Positions 30,836-42,462 are shown, counted from the stretch's first letter. The stretch: 64,000 bases of DNA from Arion vulgaris (GCA_020796225.1 CM036756.1:53176363-53240362), one strand, 5' to 3'. A program made the numbers and translations. The notes: a model not told the origin generated them from the sequence alone.

Positions 30836-30935
30836 TATAAAACAAGCTGTTTTCAATCAACTGTTGAAACTCCAACGCTTATATAAAACAAGCTGTTTTC
30901 AATCAACTGTTGAAACTCCAACCTCTATATAAAAC
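30836..30935. repeat. 46-bp direct repeat, about 2 copies
   Basis: ATATAAAACAAGCTGTTTTC and CAACTGTTGAAACTCCAAC occur twice, with a third partial start. Confidence 0.9.
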
Positions 30936-31022
30936 AGACAGACCAATATTATGAAATAAAATATTTAAGCATCTCTTCCGTAGTGTGGTGGCGTCTGTGG
31001 CTTACACCAAAAATTATGACAG

Positions 31023-31168
31023 CACTTCCGATTTCTGCGACGCTTTTTATTTACTATGGTAGCTTCCTAAATCCCAACCTCAGTCGCCTCTTACGACATG
31101 TCTTGTATGTCACAGTGCTACTATTCTTTGCTCCGCTTGCTAGCCCCGGCAACACATGGGCGAGTTTG
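31023..31168 (-). mobile_element. SINE-A copy, 5' part only
   Basis: Matches from CCGATTTCTGCGACGCTTTT through AGTCGCCTCTTACGACATGT to the CCCCGGCAACACATGGGCGA end. The (GAA)n half of the element is missing. Confidence 0.75.
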
Positions 31169-31379
31169 ATATAAAAATGTTTCTTTATAAGTCAAGTTCA
31201 AACAACATATGATTTAAAATTGAAATCATAATCTAATACGTTGATCAACAAATGTCTTCCATGGTGACTACATTCACAAGGAACTTCCCAAGCAACAGCT
31301 TTCCATCAAGCAACTGAAATCTACTTTAAAGCAAGCAAATATAATCAATCAACTTATAAATAGAGCTACAATTACCTAT
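31169..31379. other. Unassigned spacer
   Basis: Nothing recognised. Confidence 0.4.
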
Positions 31380-31500
31380 CTCTTCATATATCTTCTTTTT
31401 CTTTCTCTAATCATGTATTGCTTCTTATACCTGGTGTCTTTCACTGCCTCTGTTATTTATGTAGTCCACATTTTGCGGGAACTACCTTTTGATATTCAAG
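31380..31500 (-). pseudogene. LINE-beta 3'-end fragment
   Basis: TCTTCTTTTTCTTTCTCTAA, GGTGTCTTTCACTGCCTCTG and TTATTTATGTAGTCCACATT parallel 25681-25815 (tail and last codons of LINE-beta). Confidence 0.6.
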
Positions 31501-31604
31501 CTAGAATATCACAATTTCCATCCAAGTAAATCTTCATGTTTCAAACCAACATATTGAAGTATATCAACTGTACACTTTTTACTGTCCGTATTTGTTATTC
31601 GATA

Positions 31605-31853
31605 AAACCGAAGAATTGACTTCATTGCACCGGGTTTCACCCCATACGGCTCGGTCCCTCTCCGCAGAACTCAGAACTGGCACACCACATGCCGAGAGTA
31701 TTACCCAAATCACGAACTCCGTAGCTCCAGCAACAATCCTAGGGGTTTCTGAAAAAAAAACTGCACTCGTGAACAGAATAGCGCGGTCCGGACTCGAACC
31801 CACGACCTTCGACTCACAAGGCAAAGGGCTTAACCACTTAGCCACAGAGACTC
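31605..31853 (-). mobile_element. SINE-C, full-length reference copy
   Basis: On the minus strand the element opens with a tRNA-like head. Box A TGGCTAAGTGG (31834-31844) and box B GGTTCGAGTCC (31790-31800) both match the consensus closely. They are spaced as in a tRNA. After the head come a T-run, AACCCCTAGGATTGTTGCTG, GAGCTACGGAGTTCGTGATT and the CCGTATGGGGTGAAACCCGG body. An internal Pol III promoter is therefore visible. There is no tRNA acceptor-stem pairing, so this is a SINE and not a tRNA gene. Confidence 0.87.
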
Positions 31854-32069
31854 CATTTCAAATAAAGTGTTCGAACATTACATAATTTCTCAATTTAGTT
31901 GTCGCTTTTGATGTATCAAATTCAGATTTGCAAGGGTAAACTGTTGGACAGTACACGGACAAAGATATGTTATTAGTTCAACCAATTCAAACAGAACAAT
32001 GGAGATAGCTGCTGTATCTGGACTTATTTTGTGGCTGGAAGAAAACAGTCACGTAAGTAAGGATAGTCT
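31854..32069. other. Unassigned spacer
   Basis: Nothing recognised. Confidence 0.4.
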
Positions 32070-32295
32070 ATCTATCTATATATTCTCTAATCATGTTTTG
32101 CTTTTCAGCGTCAGGTCGGAAAAGGAGACACCTGAAGCGAGCCCCTCTATACGCATTGTCTTTCTTTCTCTTCTCCAATCCTGATTTGTCTCACAGCTTC
32201 AGGGTAAGAAGATATTTCTAGCACGGGCTTTTGTGTGTGCTTCATAAACAGTGTCTTTCGTCGCCTCTGTTATCTTTGAGATCCACATTAATCAG
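32070..32295 (-). pseudogene. LINE-beta 3'-end fragments, two in tandem
   Basis: TAATCATGTTTTGCTTTTCA, GCGTCAGGTCGG and GCCCCTCTATACGCATTG form one copy of the LINE-beta tail. TCTCACAGCTTCAGGGTAAG, AAGATATTTCTAGCACGGGC and TCGTCGCCTCTGTTATCTTT form a second immediately downstream, as at 25720-25815. Confidence 0.65.
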
Positions 32296-32369
32296 TGTTA
32301 TCAGTCACGAAGGACGGAACTGGATCTGACATTTAAAGACAACTGAGTAACCCACCAAGTACATTCTTG

Positions 32370-32577
32370 ACTCTTCAGATGGTCTGAAAATCAGCTCAAT
32401 ACAGCATCAGAACCAAGATTAATATATACCTTAACTGTGTGCTATCAACATTACTATACGGATCAAAATTCTGGAGAATGACAGAACGAGATATGTCCAA
32501 ACTTTCCACCTTCCATGCATCTTATCTGCGCAAGTTCTTACGCGTGTTCTGCTCAAATATACGAGTATCTAACCAAG
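32370..32577 (+). pseudogene. LINE ORF2 C-terminal remnant
   Basis: The plus strand encodes NCVLSTLLYGSKFWRMTERD then MSKLSTFHASYLRKFLRVFC. This matches the conserved LLYG-E-W and LRK-LRI block just after the RT thumb in many LINEs. It is interrupted by SINE-C at 32578. Confidence 0.7.
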
Positions 32578-32798
32578 AATAAGAACTGCTTGTCCAATAG
32601 CTTGATCCCTCTCGGCAGTAATGGCAATCCCCAGGGCCGAAAATGTTGCACAAAGCACAAACTCCTTAGCTCCAGCAACAATTCTAAGGATCTCCTGAAA
32701 AAAAGTGCACATGTGAACTGAATGACGCGATTCAGATTCGAACCTACAATCTTCAGAACGCAAGACAATTGTCTCAACCACTACGCCACAGTGACCCT
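32578..32798 (-). mobile_element. SINE-C copy inserted in a LINE remnant
   Basis: Minus strand: tRNA-like head with box-A-like TGGCGTAGTGG and box-B-like GGTTCGAATCT, then TTCACATGTGCACTTTTTTT and GAATTGTTGCTGGAGCTAAG. Its 5' end is at about 32798. It lies between a LINE tail and SINE-B; flanking AAGAATA motifs may be a TSD remnant. Confidence 0.8.
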
Positions 32799-32814
32799 CA
32801 ATCTTTTCTAAGAA

Positions 32815-32817
<3 letters not shown>

Positions 32818-32853
<36 letters not shown>

Positions 32854-32970
32854 AGATAGAACCATTATTATTGCACTTCGGTGAGTAACCATGTGTGCTT
32901 CCATCTCTTTCTTACACAGGATGATCTCAGCTGTAGTGCACGAACCCCGTAGCACAGGCGAGGGTCCCCA
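32818..32970 (-). mobile_element. SINE-B, 5'-truncated, exact 12-bp TSD
   Basis: TTCTAAGAATAT flanks the element at 32806-32817 and 32971-32982. The minus strand carries GGGACCCTCGCCTGTGCTAC, GGGGTTCGTGCACTACAGCT, CACACATGGTTACTCACCGA and GTGCAATAATAATGGTTCTA. It ends in (TCAA)n. The tail and TSD demonstrate retroposition; the tRNA head is lost by 5' truncation. Confidence 0.9.
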
Positions 32971-32982
32971 TTCTAAGAATAT

Positions 32983-33090
32983 GCCTAACATATCTCCATC
33001 TTCTCTGTCGTATAAAAGTTGCTACTAGTGGTTGATCGAACAATTCTCTAATTTGCTAACTTCTCATAAATTCATCACATTAAAAGTATT
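32983..33090 (-). pseudogene. LINE-delta-like fragment
   Basis: CCTAACATATCTCCATCTTC, TAAAAGTTGCTACTAGTGGT and TTCTCTAATTTGCTAACTTC parallel positions 8980-9070 of the LINE-delta element at reduced identity. Confidence 0.65.
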
Positions 33091-33734
33091 ATATATACGA
33101 AGCAAGATAATTGAAGATTAAATAGCTTAAAGTAAAGTGATAGGAAGAAATCTGCCAGATTATCAACGAGAAAGATTAAATATGTGAGGATTAACTTTGA
33201 GACGGTGGTTAAAAAACATTATTCTATGGATTACAGTTTAAAGACATTAATTCACAAACAATAATTAATGAATATTAATCCACATACATTAATTATATGA
33301 CAGTTATTTGTTGAGAATGAAAACATATGGGCAATGAAATAAGCTGACAACGAGAAACCAGGATTAGTGAGCTGACACTGATTAAGACCCTGCTCCACCT
33401 CCACATGGTGACCATGAAAACAGCAGCGTTATAGTCTTACAAAGCGGGTAAAGATGAAATGGAAATTTACTCACACGATAAGATAGTAATCTTAGCGCAG
33501 CAGAATATGATATGACGCTGAATTGCCTGTCATACGAGCATTATCTCAGAGTGGGTATCCCTGGGTGACTTCAAGTAAACGATAACCCACACAACAACTG
33601 GGCAATAGTGTTCGAGACATTGGTCCTAGCAAGCGTGACAAACACGTCAACAGATAAAAACCACTCCATCTTGACAGTCCAACTGTCGTACCAGAGAAGC
33701 GTTACATTGGCAAATTTTAGAATAACTGATGTTT
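33091..33734. other. Unassigned unique sequence
   Basis: Mostly AT-rich with no open frame, array or shared repeat that I can identify. Confidence 0.4.
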
Positions 33735-33985
33735 CTACGAAAATCGTAGAAAATATCCTTTACAGGACGTAGCCATCAGCCACAGTACACGAGTCGTGGA
33801 TTTTCTAGGCACCACTTATACGTTCAGTAGTTTGTCATTGCTTTCTGTACGGTGTGGTCTATTTTTACCTTTTGTAAAATCCCACGGAAACGAATTTGCT
33901 TCCAAATTTGACCATCATGGGATTTGAACCAAGCGCGCTTAGGTTTGTGATCGAGCTGACTACCGCTTGAGCTAAAGACGCTCAC
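33735..33985 (-). mobile_element. SINE-E copy with tRNA-like head
   Basis: The minus strand begins GTGAGCGTCTTTAGCTCAAG with box A TAGCTCAAGCGG (33963-33974). Box B GGTTCAAATCC follows (33920-33930). Its body includes CAAACTACTGAACGTATAAG and GTGCCTAGAAAATCCACG. The body recurs without the head at 44580-44680. Confidence 0.8.
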
Positions 33986-34037
33986 GATGTTCCTATACTT
34001 CAACTTAAAATATCATTCTGAGAAAAGCTACTCCATC

Positions 34038-34298
34038 TTCTTCTTCTTCTTCTTTGTGTTCCTTCTTGACGACTAATTTTAATCACTCTTTGTGATATGT
34101 TTGATCTTTGTCAAGAACGTGTATACGTTGCACATTGGTTTGGTAGGCCCCTAAACGTATAGACTTCTACACGTTTAGGACATGTGCATCCGATTTCAGC
34201 CAAACCTCCTTAGTCGTCTCTTACGATATGCGTGGCAGGTAACAGTGGTTCTATTCTTTACACCCCAAATTTGGGCCCGGTAACCACTTGGGAGGCAA
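34038..34298 (-). mobile_element. SINE-A2 (diverged subfamily of SINE-A)
   Basis: Starts from a (TTC)n tail at the left, then TTGTGATATGTTTGATCTTT, TACGTTGCACATTGGTTTGG, AGACTTCTACACGTTTAGGA, CATCCGATTTCAGCC and CTTAGTCGTCTCTTACGATA. It ends with CCCAAATTTGGGCCCGGTAA. The layout matches SINE-A, but the 5' third differs. A second copy, interrupted, is at 49855-50565. Confidence 0.75.
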
Positions 34299-35465
34299 AA
34301 GCTACTAATTATGTGAGATATCCCATACAAAATGTCTGATCAACTTTAGATACGGTGTGTGACAAACATCTGATTAGCTAATTATGTCTGTACTACTGAT
34401 GTAACTATATCTGTCCCGTGTCTACAGTTCCGCAGTCTTCACCTTTTTTCTGAATTACAGTCTCTCGAATGCTGACAAATTCAGTGTGTTCTCTGACTTG
34501 TCATTATGTTCAACAACAAATCTATTTTTTTCCTTTCAATATTAAGTTCGAGTTAGTGGCAAATTCATTGTTTCCAGTATTAAGTTCAAGTTAGTGAAAT
34601 GTTCATTGTTCCCAGTATTACGTTCCAGTTGGTAGAACGTTCATTATTACCAGTAATTCAAACTATGGAAACACTTATTGGTTAGAATATTATTTTTGTT
34701 GCACAAAGTTATCAAGTGCATGCTGGCATAATGTATTTAACGTGTTCGTGTATGTCACGTGTTTCACTCTATTTTTCATTTGATACAGCTTTCCTATACC
34801 TTTCAGTAAAGTTTTTGCGTTAAAAAAAAAAAGGACAAATTGAATAAACAGTTTGGTTGGAGAAAAAAGTGGATGTCGGTGCTCTGTGTGCACAGCGGGG
34901 TTATCTGAACAGCAAAAAAAGTAATTCACTGGGTCTAATCAAGTGTCTCGCAAAATGTGAATTAAATAACGTTTATGAACTTAACATGTGCCGAAAGTAC
35001 TTAAGGAATAACAAGCCCATGAGCGAAATACGAGAAATTAGTTCCGTTATAACAGTTAACAAGGAATTAATATAATAAAAAGATATGAAGATTTAGCGCA
35101 ATCAACATAATGTCTTGTGGAACGGATATTTAATCTGATTTGATTTTATCTTCCATTTTTTTTTATTTGATAAATCCATCCAAATCTGGATAAACTTTGA
35201 AAAGAAAGAAATGGAAAATATGAATAACATTGAGATGGAATAAAATGTATTTTAGGTTGTCAGAATACAGTCTAGACTAACAGATGTGATGATGATGATG
35301 AATGTAAACTGAGCTCCTACTTCCGACAGTTTGATCAATGTTTTGTCAGGTATGGCGGAAGTGTTCACATTTGTTTATATTCAGTCTTTAAACGCTTTCA
35401 AACTAAAAGCAGGAAAACGATAAGAACAAGAAAAATAGTATTGTAAACATTATGAGTAGTGTTGA
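34299..35465. other. Unassigned, with a degenerate 41-bp repeat
   Basis: Around 34545-34665 there are three diverged copies of a block with CAGTATTAAGTTC(A/G)AGTTAG. An A11 run lies at 34825. A 72-codon plus-strand frame at 34857-35075 has no recognised domain and is not supported as a gene. The rest is featureless. Confidence 0.45.
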
Positions 35466-35797
35466 ACAGGTATGATTTGATATCAATGTGTTATAGAAAT
35501 ACAGGTATAATTTGATATCAATGTGTTATAGAAACACAGGTATGATTTGATATCAATGTGTTACAGAAATACAGGTATCATTTGATATCAATGTGTTATA
35601 GAAATACAGGTATAATTTGATATCAATGTGTTACAGAAATACAGGTATGATTTGATATCAATGTGTTATAGAAATACAGGTATGATTTGATATCAATGTG
35701 TTATAGAAACACAGGTATGATTTGATATCAATGTGTTACAGAAATACAGGTATCATTTGATATCAATGTGTTATAGAAATACAGGTATACATTTGAT
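35466..35797. repeat. 35-bp minisatellite, about 9.5 copies
   Basis: Unit AGGTATGATTTGATATCAAT plus GTGTTATAGAAATAC. Variant positions (TATAG/TACAG, AAATAC/AAACAC, GATTT/AATTT/CATTT) recur in a pattern suggesting a higher-order block of about four units duplicated once. Confidence 0.95.
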
Positions 35798-35919
35798 ATA
35801 AATAAGATGTTCAAAATAAAGAGCCATTTAATAGTTCTGATTTTATTATTTTGAATATACATTTCTCCTTCCTTTTCTAACTTGTGTAACGTCTATTTCG
35901 AGATTTTTCTCCACGATCC
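35798..35919. other. Spacer between arrays
   Basis: Unique AT-rich sequence. Confidence 0.4.
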
Positions 35920-36213
35920 TTTCAGTATTTGTGTTTTTGCTTTCAGTATTTGTGTTTTTGCTTTCAGTATTTGTGTTTTTGCTTTCAGTATTTGTGTTTT
36001 TGCTTTCAGTATTTGTGTTTTTACTTTCAGTATTTGTGTTTTTGCTTTCAGTATTTGTGTTTTTGCTTTCAGATTTGTGTTTTGCTTTCAGTATTTGTGT
36101 TTTTGCTTTCAGTATTTGTGTTTTTGCTTTCAGTATTTGTGTTTTTGCTTTCAGTATTTGTGTTTTTGCTTTCAGTATTTGTGTTTTTGCTTTCAGTATT
36201 TGTGTTTTTGCTT
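35920..36213. repeat. 21-bp minisatellite, 14 copies
   Basis: Unit TTTCAGTATTTGTGTTTTTG plus C, nearly perfect, with one short copy near 36070 that shifts frame. The three plus-strand open frames (Phe/Cys/Leu-rich) are artefacts of the 7-codon period. Confidence 0.97.
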
Positions 36214-36284
36214 GACTTGAAATGGGAATATTTTATGCTTTGTTCAATTCCGTAATATCTACATGTTAATTCTAATGTCAAATT

Positions 36285-37332
36285 TTCTCAAATGTCTAAA
36301 TATCATATCTACTCATGTCAAATCATCATATTCTACTCATAATGTCTAAATATCATATCTACTCAAATGTCTAAATATCATATCTACTCAAATGTCTAAA
36401 TATCATATCTACTCAAATGTCTAAATATCATATCTACTCAAATGTCTAAATATCATATCTACTCAAATGTCTAAATATCATATCTACTCAAATGTCTAAA
36501 TATCATATCTACTCAAATGTCTAAATATCATATCTACTCAAATGTCTACTCAAATGTCAAATCATATCTACTCAAATGTCTAAATATCATATCTACTCAA
36601 ATGTCTAAATATCATATCTACTCAAATGTCTAAATATCATATCTACTCAAATGTCTAAATATCATATCTACTCAAATGTCTAAATATCATATCTACTCAA
36701 ATGTCTAAATATCATATCTACTCAAATGTCTAAATATCATATCTACTCAAATGTCTAAATATCATATCTACTCAAATGTCTAAATATCATATCTACTCAA
36801 ATGTCTAAATATCATATCTACTCAAATGTCTAAATATCATATCTACTCAAATGTCTAAATATCATATCTACTCAAATGTCTAAATATCATATCTACTCAA
36901 ATGTCTAAATATCATATCTACTCAAATGTCTAAATATCATATCTACTCAAATGTCTAAATATCATATCTACTCAAATGTCTAAATATCATATCTACTCAA
37001 ATGTCTAAATATCATATCTACTCAAATGTCTAAATATCATATCTACTCAAATGTCTAAATATCATATCTACTCAAATGTCCAAATGTCATATCTACTCAA
37101 ATGTCCAAATGTCATGTCTACTCAAATGTCTAAATATCATATCTACTCAAATGTATAAATATCATATCTACTCAAATGTCCAACTATCATATCTACTCAA
37201 ATGTACAAATATCATATCTACTCAAATGTACAAATATCATATCTACTCAAATGTCTAAATATAATATCTACTCAAATGTCTAAATATCATATCTACTCAA
37301 ATGTACAAATATCATATCTACTCAAATGTCCA
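36285..37332. repeat. 25-bp minisatellite, block 1
   Basis: About 41 copies of ATATCATATCTACTCAAATG plus TCTAA, very homogeneous in the middle. Variants with GTCCAA, GTACAA and ATGTC cluster at the right edge, the same variant set seen at the right edge of block 2. Confidence 0.97.
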
Positions 37333-38165
37333 AACCTTTAAAGAGTTAGTCAAAGCTGACTAGAAGGTCAATATTATAATATCTAGGAAGAAGAAATGGA
37401 GATCAGTAGAAACAAATGTTTGAAGGTGTGTGTGGTGGTCTCTTCTGCAAGGTGGAATTTTTTTTTAAACCAAGAAATCAAATATATAGTTAAACTAACC
37501 ATTAAAATACTAAATTCAGTTAAATATTAACATCGAGAAAAATATTCAAATCCAGTACAATGTCAAAATATCATGTTAAAGAAATGTCAAAGTATCATGT
37601 TCAGAAAAATGTCCATCAGCGTCCGTGGGATGCCGGGGCCCAAGGAAGCAACGAATAGTACCCTGCAACCTACAATGCATGTTGTAAGATGCGACTGATG
37701 TGGGCCCTGGGATGCTACCTAGTAAACAAAAATCAGCGCAGAAATCGGATGTGTTGGTCTACTTGTAGGCGCATAACTGGCACAACGTACAATAGCTCTT
37801 ATGCTCAGATCACATACAAATTACACAGACTGGTTGACAAGTGGTCGATATGGAGCGTTCGAAGAAGAAAAAGAAGGAAATGTGAGAATATCATGTTCAG
37901 AGAAATATTACAATACCATTTCCAGCAAAATGTCAAAACACCATTTCAAGCAAAATGTCAAAATACCATTTCCAGCGAAATGTCAAAATACCATTTCAAG
38001 CAAAATGTCAAAATACCATAATTTGCAAAATGTCAAAATCCAACTAGATTTCATAATACTAAACCCAGAACGATATAAAAAATGCCAAAATGTCATATTG
38101 AGCAAAAGATTAAATACAATATGCAAGAAAATGTCACAAAACACGAATGTCATAAAAATCGTGTC
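37333..38165. repeat. Segmental duplication, copy 1
   Basis: About 835 bp nearly identical to 39493-40335. It includes AAGAGTTAGTCAAAGCTGAC, a SINE-A (37616-37868), and flanking degenerate 25-bp units such as AAATGTCAAAATACCATTTC. Only a handful of one-base differences separate the copies. Confidence 0.95.
37616..37868 (+). mobile_element. SINE-A inside duplicated segment, copy 1
   Basis: Plus orientation from GTCCGTGGGATGCCGGGGCC through ACTTGTAGGCGCATAACTGG to GCGTTCGAAGAAGAAAAAGA. It is embedded in degenerate 25-bp minisatellite units that resume on both sides (TATCATGTTCAGA at each edge). Confidence 0.85.
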
Positions 38166-39492
38166 AAACAAATGTACAAATATCATATCTGCTCAAATGT
38201 CTAAATATCATATCTACTCAAATGTCTAAATATCATATCTACTCAAATGTCATATCATTAAATGTCTAAATATCATATCTACTCAAATGTCTAAATATCA
38301 TATCTACTCAAATGTCTAAATATCATATCTACTCAAATGTCTAAATATCATATCTACTCAAATGTCTAAATATCATATCTACTCAAATGTCTAAATATCA
38401 TATCTACTCAAATGTCTAAATATCATATCTACTCAAATGTCTAAATATCATATCTACTCAAATGTCTAAATATCATATCTACTCAAATGTCTAAATATCA
38501 TATCTACTCAAATGTCTAAATATCATATCTACTCAAATGTCTAAATATCATATCTACTCAAATGTCTAAATATCATATCTACTCAAATGTCTAAATATCA
38601 TATCTACTCAAATGTCTAAATATCATATCTACTCAAATGTCTAAATATCATATCTACTCAAATGTCAAAATATCATATCTACTCAAATGTCTAAATATCA
38701 TATCTACTCAAATGTCTAAATATCATATCTACTCAAATGTCTAAATATCATATCTACTCAAATGTCTAAATATCATATCTACTCAAATGTCTAAATATCA
38801 TATCTACTCAAATGTCTAAATATCATATCTACTCAAATGTCTAAATATCATATCTACTCAAATGTCTAAATATCATATCTACTCAAATGTCTAAATATCA
38901 TATCTACTCAAATGTCTAAATATCATATCTACTCAAATGTCTAAATATCATATCTACTCAAATGTCTAAATATCATATCTACTCAAATGTCTAAATATCA
39001 TATCTACTCAAATGTCTAAATATCATATCTACTCAAATGTCCAAATATCATATCTACTCAAATGTCCAAATATCATATCTACTCAAATGTCCAAATGTCA
39101 TATCTACTCAAATGTCCAAATGTCATATCTACTCAAATGTCCAAATATCATATCTACTCAAATGTCCAAATATCATATCTACTCAAATGTCTAAATATCA
39201 TATCTACTCAAATGTCCAAATATCATATCTACTCAAATGTCCAAATATCATATCTACTCAAATGTCCAAATATCATATCTACTCAAATGTCCAAATATCA
39301 TATCTACTCAAATGTCTAAATATCATATCTACTCAAATGTCCAAATATCATATCTACTCAAATGTCTAAATATCATATCTACTCAAATGTCAAATATCAT
39401 TCTACTCAAATGTCAAATAAATATAATATCTACTCAAATGTCTAAATATCATATCTACTCAAATGTACAAATATCATATCTACTCAAATGTC
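38166..39492. repeat. 25-bp minisatellite, block 2
   Basis: About 53 copies of the block 1 unit. Homogeneous GTCTAA units fill the left and centre; GTCCAA and GTACAA variants appear toward the right, ending CCAAACCTTTAAAGAGTTAG exactly as block 1 does. Confidence 0.97.
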
Positions 39493-40335
39493 CAAACCTT
39501 TAAAGAGTTAGTCAAAGCTGACTAGAAGGTCAATATTATAATATCTAGGAAGAAGAAATGGAGATCAGTAGAAACAAATGTTTGAAGGTGTGTGTGGTGG
39601 TCTCTTCTGCAAGGTGGAATTTTTTTTTAAACCAAGAAATCAAATATATAGTTAAACTAACCATTAAAATACTAAATTCAGTTAAATATTAACATCGAGA
39701 AAAATATTCAAATCCAGTACAATGTCAAAATATCATGTTAAAGAAATGTCAAAGTATCATGTTCAGAAAAATGTCCATCAGCGTCCGTGGGGTGCCGGGG
39801 CCGCAAGGAAGCAACGAATAGTACCCTGCAACCTACAATGCATGTTGTAAGATGCGACTGATGTGGGCCCTTGGGATGCTACCCTAGTAAACAAAAATCA
39901 GCGCAGAAATCGGATGTGTTGGTCTACTTGTAGGCGCATAACTGGCACAACGTACAATAGCTCTTATGCTCAGATCACATACAAATTACACAGACTGGTT
40001 GACAAGTGGTCGATATGGAGCGTTCGAAGAAGAAAAAGAAGGAAATGTGAGAATATCATGTTCAGAGAAATATTACAATACCATTTCCAGCAAAATGTCA
40101 AAACACCATTTCAAGCAAAATGTCAAAATACCATTTCCAGCGAAATGTCAAAATACCATTTCAAGCAAAATGTCAAAATACCATAATTTGCAAAATGTCA
40201 AAATCCAACTAGATTTCATAATACTAAACCCAGAACGATATAAAAAATGCCAAAATGTCATATTGAGCAAAAGATTAAATACAATATGCAAGAAAATGTC
40301 ACAAACACCGAATGTCATAAAAATCGTGTCAAACG
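39493..40335. repeat. Segmental duplication, copy 2
   Basis: A near copy of 37333-38165 with the same SINE-A. Differences include one extra G (CCGGGGCCGC), two added bases in GGGCCCTTGGGATGCTACCC, and ACAAACACCG for CAAAACACG. The period between copies is about 2,160 bp. Confidence 0.95.
39779..40032 (+). mobile_element. SINE-A inside duplicated segment, copy 2
   Basis: Same insertion as 37616-37868. It is present because the host segment was duplicated, not because of a second transposition. Confidence 0.85.
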
Positions 40336-40575
40336 AAATGTACAAATATCATATCTACTCAAATGTCCAAATATCATATCTACTCAAATGTCCAAATATC
40401 ATATCTACTCAAATGTACAAATATCATATCTACTCAAATGTCTAAATATCATATCTACTCAAATGTACAAATATCATATCTACTCAAATGTACAAATATC
40501 ATATCTACTCAAATGTACAAATATCATATCTACTCAAATGTACAAATATCATATCTACTCAAATATACAAATACC
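40336..40575. repeat. 25-bp minisatellite, block 3
   Basis: About nine copies, mostly the GTACAA and GTCCAA variants, decaying at the right into ATATACAAATACCATATACA. Confidence 0.95.
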
Positions 40576-40727
40576 ATATACAGAAAAATGTCCACTACCC
40601 AACTCTTAAATATCCAAGGAAAGGTTAGTATATTATACATTCCTAAAACACAGACGGATCGCTGGACGTGTATTTATCATCATCAACATTTAAATATCTT
40701 CAAACTGCTCTACCCATCTATCTGCAT

Positions 40728-41308
40728 CAGTTAGAACATAGAGTAATAGATTATCACATACCCATCTACCTAGAGTAACAGATTATCACATACCCATCTA
40801 CCTAGAGTAACAGATTATCTCATACCCATCTACCTGCATCAGTTAGAACATATAGTAACAGATTATCTCATATCCATCTACCTGCATCAGCTAGAACATA
40901 TAGTAACAGATTATCTCATACCCATCTACCTGCATCAGTTAGAACATAGAGTAACAGATTATCTCATATCCATCTACCTGCATCAGTTAGAACATATAGT
41001 AACAGATTATCTCATATCCATCTACCTGCATCAGTTAGTGCATAGAGTAACAGATTATCTCATATCCATCTACCTGCATCAGTTAGAACATATAGTAACA
41101 GATTATCTCATATCCATCTACCTGCATCAGTTAGAACATATAGTAACAGATTATCTCATACCCATCTACCTGCATCAGCCAGAGCATATAGTAACAGATT
41201 ATCTCATATCCATCCACCTGCATCAGCTAGAGCATATAGTAACAGATTATCTCATATCCATCCACCTGCATCAGCTAGAGCATAGAGTAACAGATTATCT
41301 CATATCCA
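40728..41308. repeat. 48-bp minisatellite, about 11 copies
   Basis: Unit ACAGATTATCTCATATCCAT plus CTACCTGCATCAGTTAGAACATATAGTA. Two copies near 40745-40810 lack a 16-bp piece and are 32 bp long. CCCATC/TCCATC and AGTTAG/AGCTAG variants mark local subgroups. Confidence 0.95.
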
Positions 41309-41309
41309 A

Positions 41310-41556
41310 CCCGCCCGTGTGGTTCCAGGGCCCACAAGGAAAGCAGCGAATAGTAACACTGAGACATACAAGGTATATCGTAAGGAACGATTGATATAGG
41401 ACCTAGGAAGCTACCTAGTAAATAAAAAGTTTAGCAGAAACCGGCTGTGCTGACCTACGTGTAAACGCATAAACTGCACAACATACAATCGCTCTTACGC
41501 TCAGATCACATAAAAATGACACAGAATGGTTAACAAGTGATCGATGTCGGCCATGA
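41310..41556 (+). mobile_element. SINE-A copy
   Basis: Begins CCCGCCCGTGTGGTTCCAGG, continues with GCAGCGAATAGTAACACTGA and AGTAAATAAAAAGTTTAGCA, and stops after AAGTGATCGATGTCGGCC without a (GAA)n tail. Confidence 0.8.
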
Positions 41557-42010
41557 CAGTGAACAATTCTAAAAGACAGTTTGACTGGTAATGTTCTGCT
41601 CAGATTACGCTCAGATTGGAAGATAATGTTTGAAGAAATAAAGATGGCTAGAATGTAACACAAGAATTAGAATCATGCGAAATTTGATGAGTAATTGTTC
41701 CAATATTCATGTCAACGCTTTCATCACCTAGAGGCTACCACATGCACGTAATCAAAACCATCTGTTGTCGTTGACTGAATATATTTGAGAATATTAACGT
41801 TGAGAAGTTAAGTCTCACATTTAAGTTCGAACAACGTGGTTACAGTAAGCCTTATATAACTCATCAACTTGACAGTCCCACTAGTCAGGTTGATTGTTTT
41901 ATGAGAACATTTTGGCACGTTCTATTCTTAATTAAAATGTGGTTTATTCTTTTTCAATCATCATCATGTGCCTTGCTGACAAATGTAGTTAGTTAATCAT
42001 TTGATCTTCA
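41557..42010. other. Unassigned unique sequence
   Basis: No recognised coding, repeat or RNA feature. Confidence 0.4.
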
Positions 42011-42011
42011 T

Positions 42012-42462
42012 GTGTAGAGTAGAAGTTAGATGCTCGTCTCTCGTGTCAAAGGTACCAAGTTCGTTCTCTCGTGGAGCCATTCGGATATTTTCTAGAGATC
42101 CCTGAACTCAGTGTAGGTGAGATCGAGTTCCAAGTCCTATCGGAGAGGGACGATAAAACGTAGGTCACGTGATCAATTTGAGCACGTAAAAGAACCATTA
42201 GCAGTTCAAAATTGAGAAGAACAGGCTGGAACGCTGCTGCCAGGACACTATTCATTGGAAAAGATTTAAAATATAATTCCTAATAAATACCTTCACTATC
42301 TCCAAAATTACATAGGGGACCCTCGCCGGTGCTACGGAGTTCGTGCACTGCAGCTGAGATATTCTTGTGTAAAAAAAAGAGATCTGAACACACATGGCTA
42401 CTCATCGACGTGCAATGATGATGGTCATATGAATCAATCAATCAATCAATCAATCTTCATAA
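42012..42462 (+). mobile_element. SINE-B, near full-length plus-strand copy
   Basis: The left end resembles a decayed tRNA (AGAAGTTAGATGCTCGTCTC, CGTGTCAAAGGTACCAAGTT, CGTTCTC as a weak box B). The body has AGTGTAGGTGAGATCGAGTT, AAGTCCTATCGGAGAGGGAC and CGATAAAACGTAGGTCACGT. It continues with GGGGACCCTCGCCGGTGCTA, GGAGTTCGTGCACTGCAGCT and an (AATC)n tail. Together with 7270-7722 this defines the family. Confidence 0.75.

Noticed and set aside
31790..31853. A tRNA gene
   Set aside because: Box A and B are good, but there is no acceptor-stem pairing and the same head is followed by a dispersed SINE body at several loci.
34857..35075. 72-codon plus-strand frame
   Set aside because: Low-complexity Lys/Asn-rich translation in AT-rich DNA; no domain or splice context recognised.
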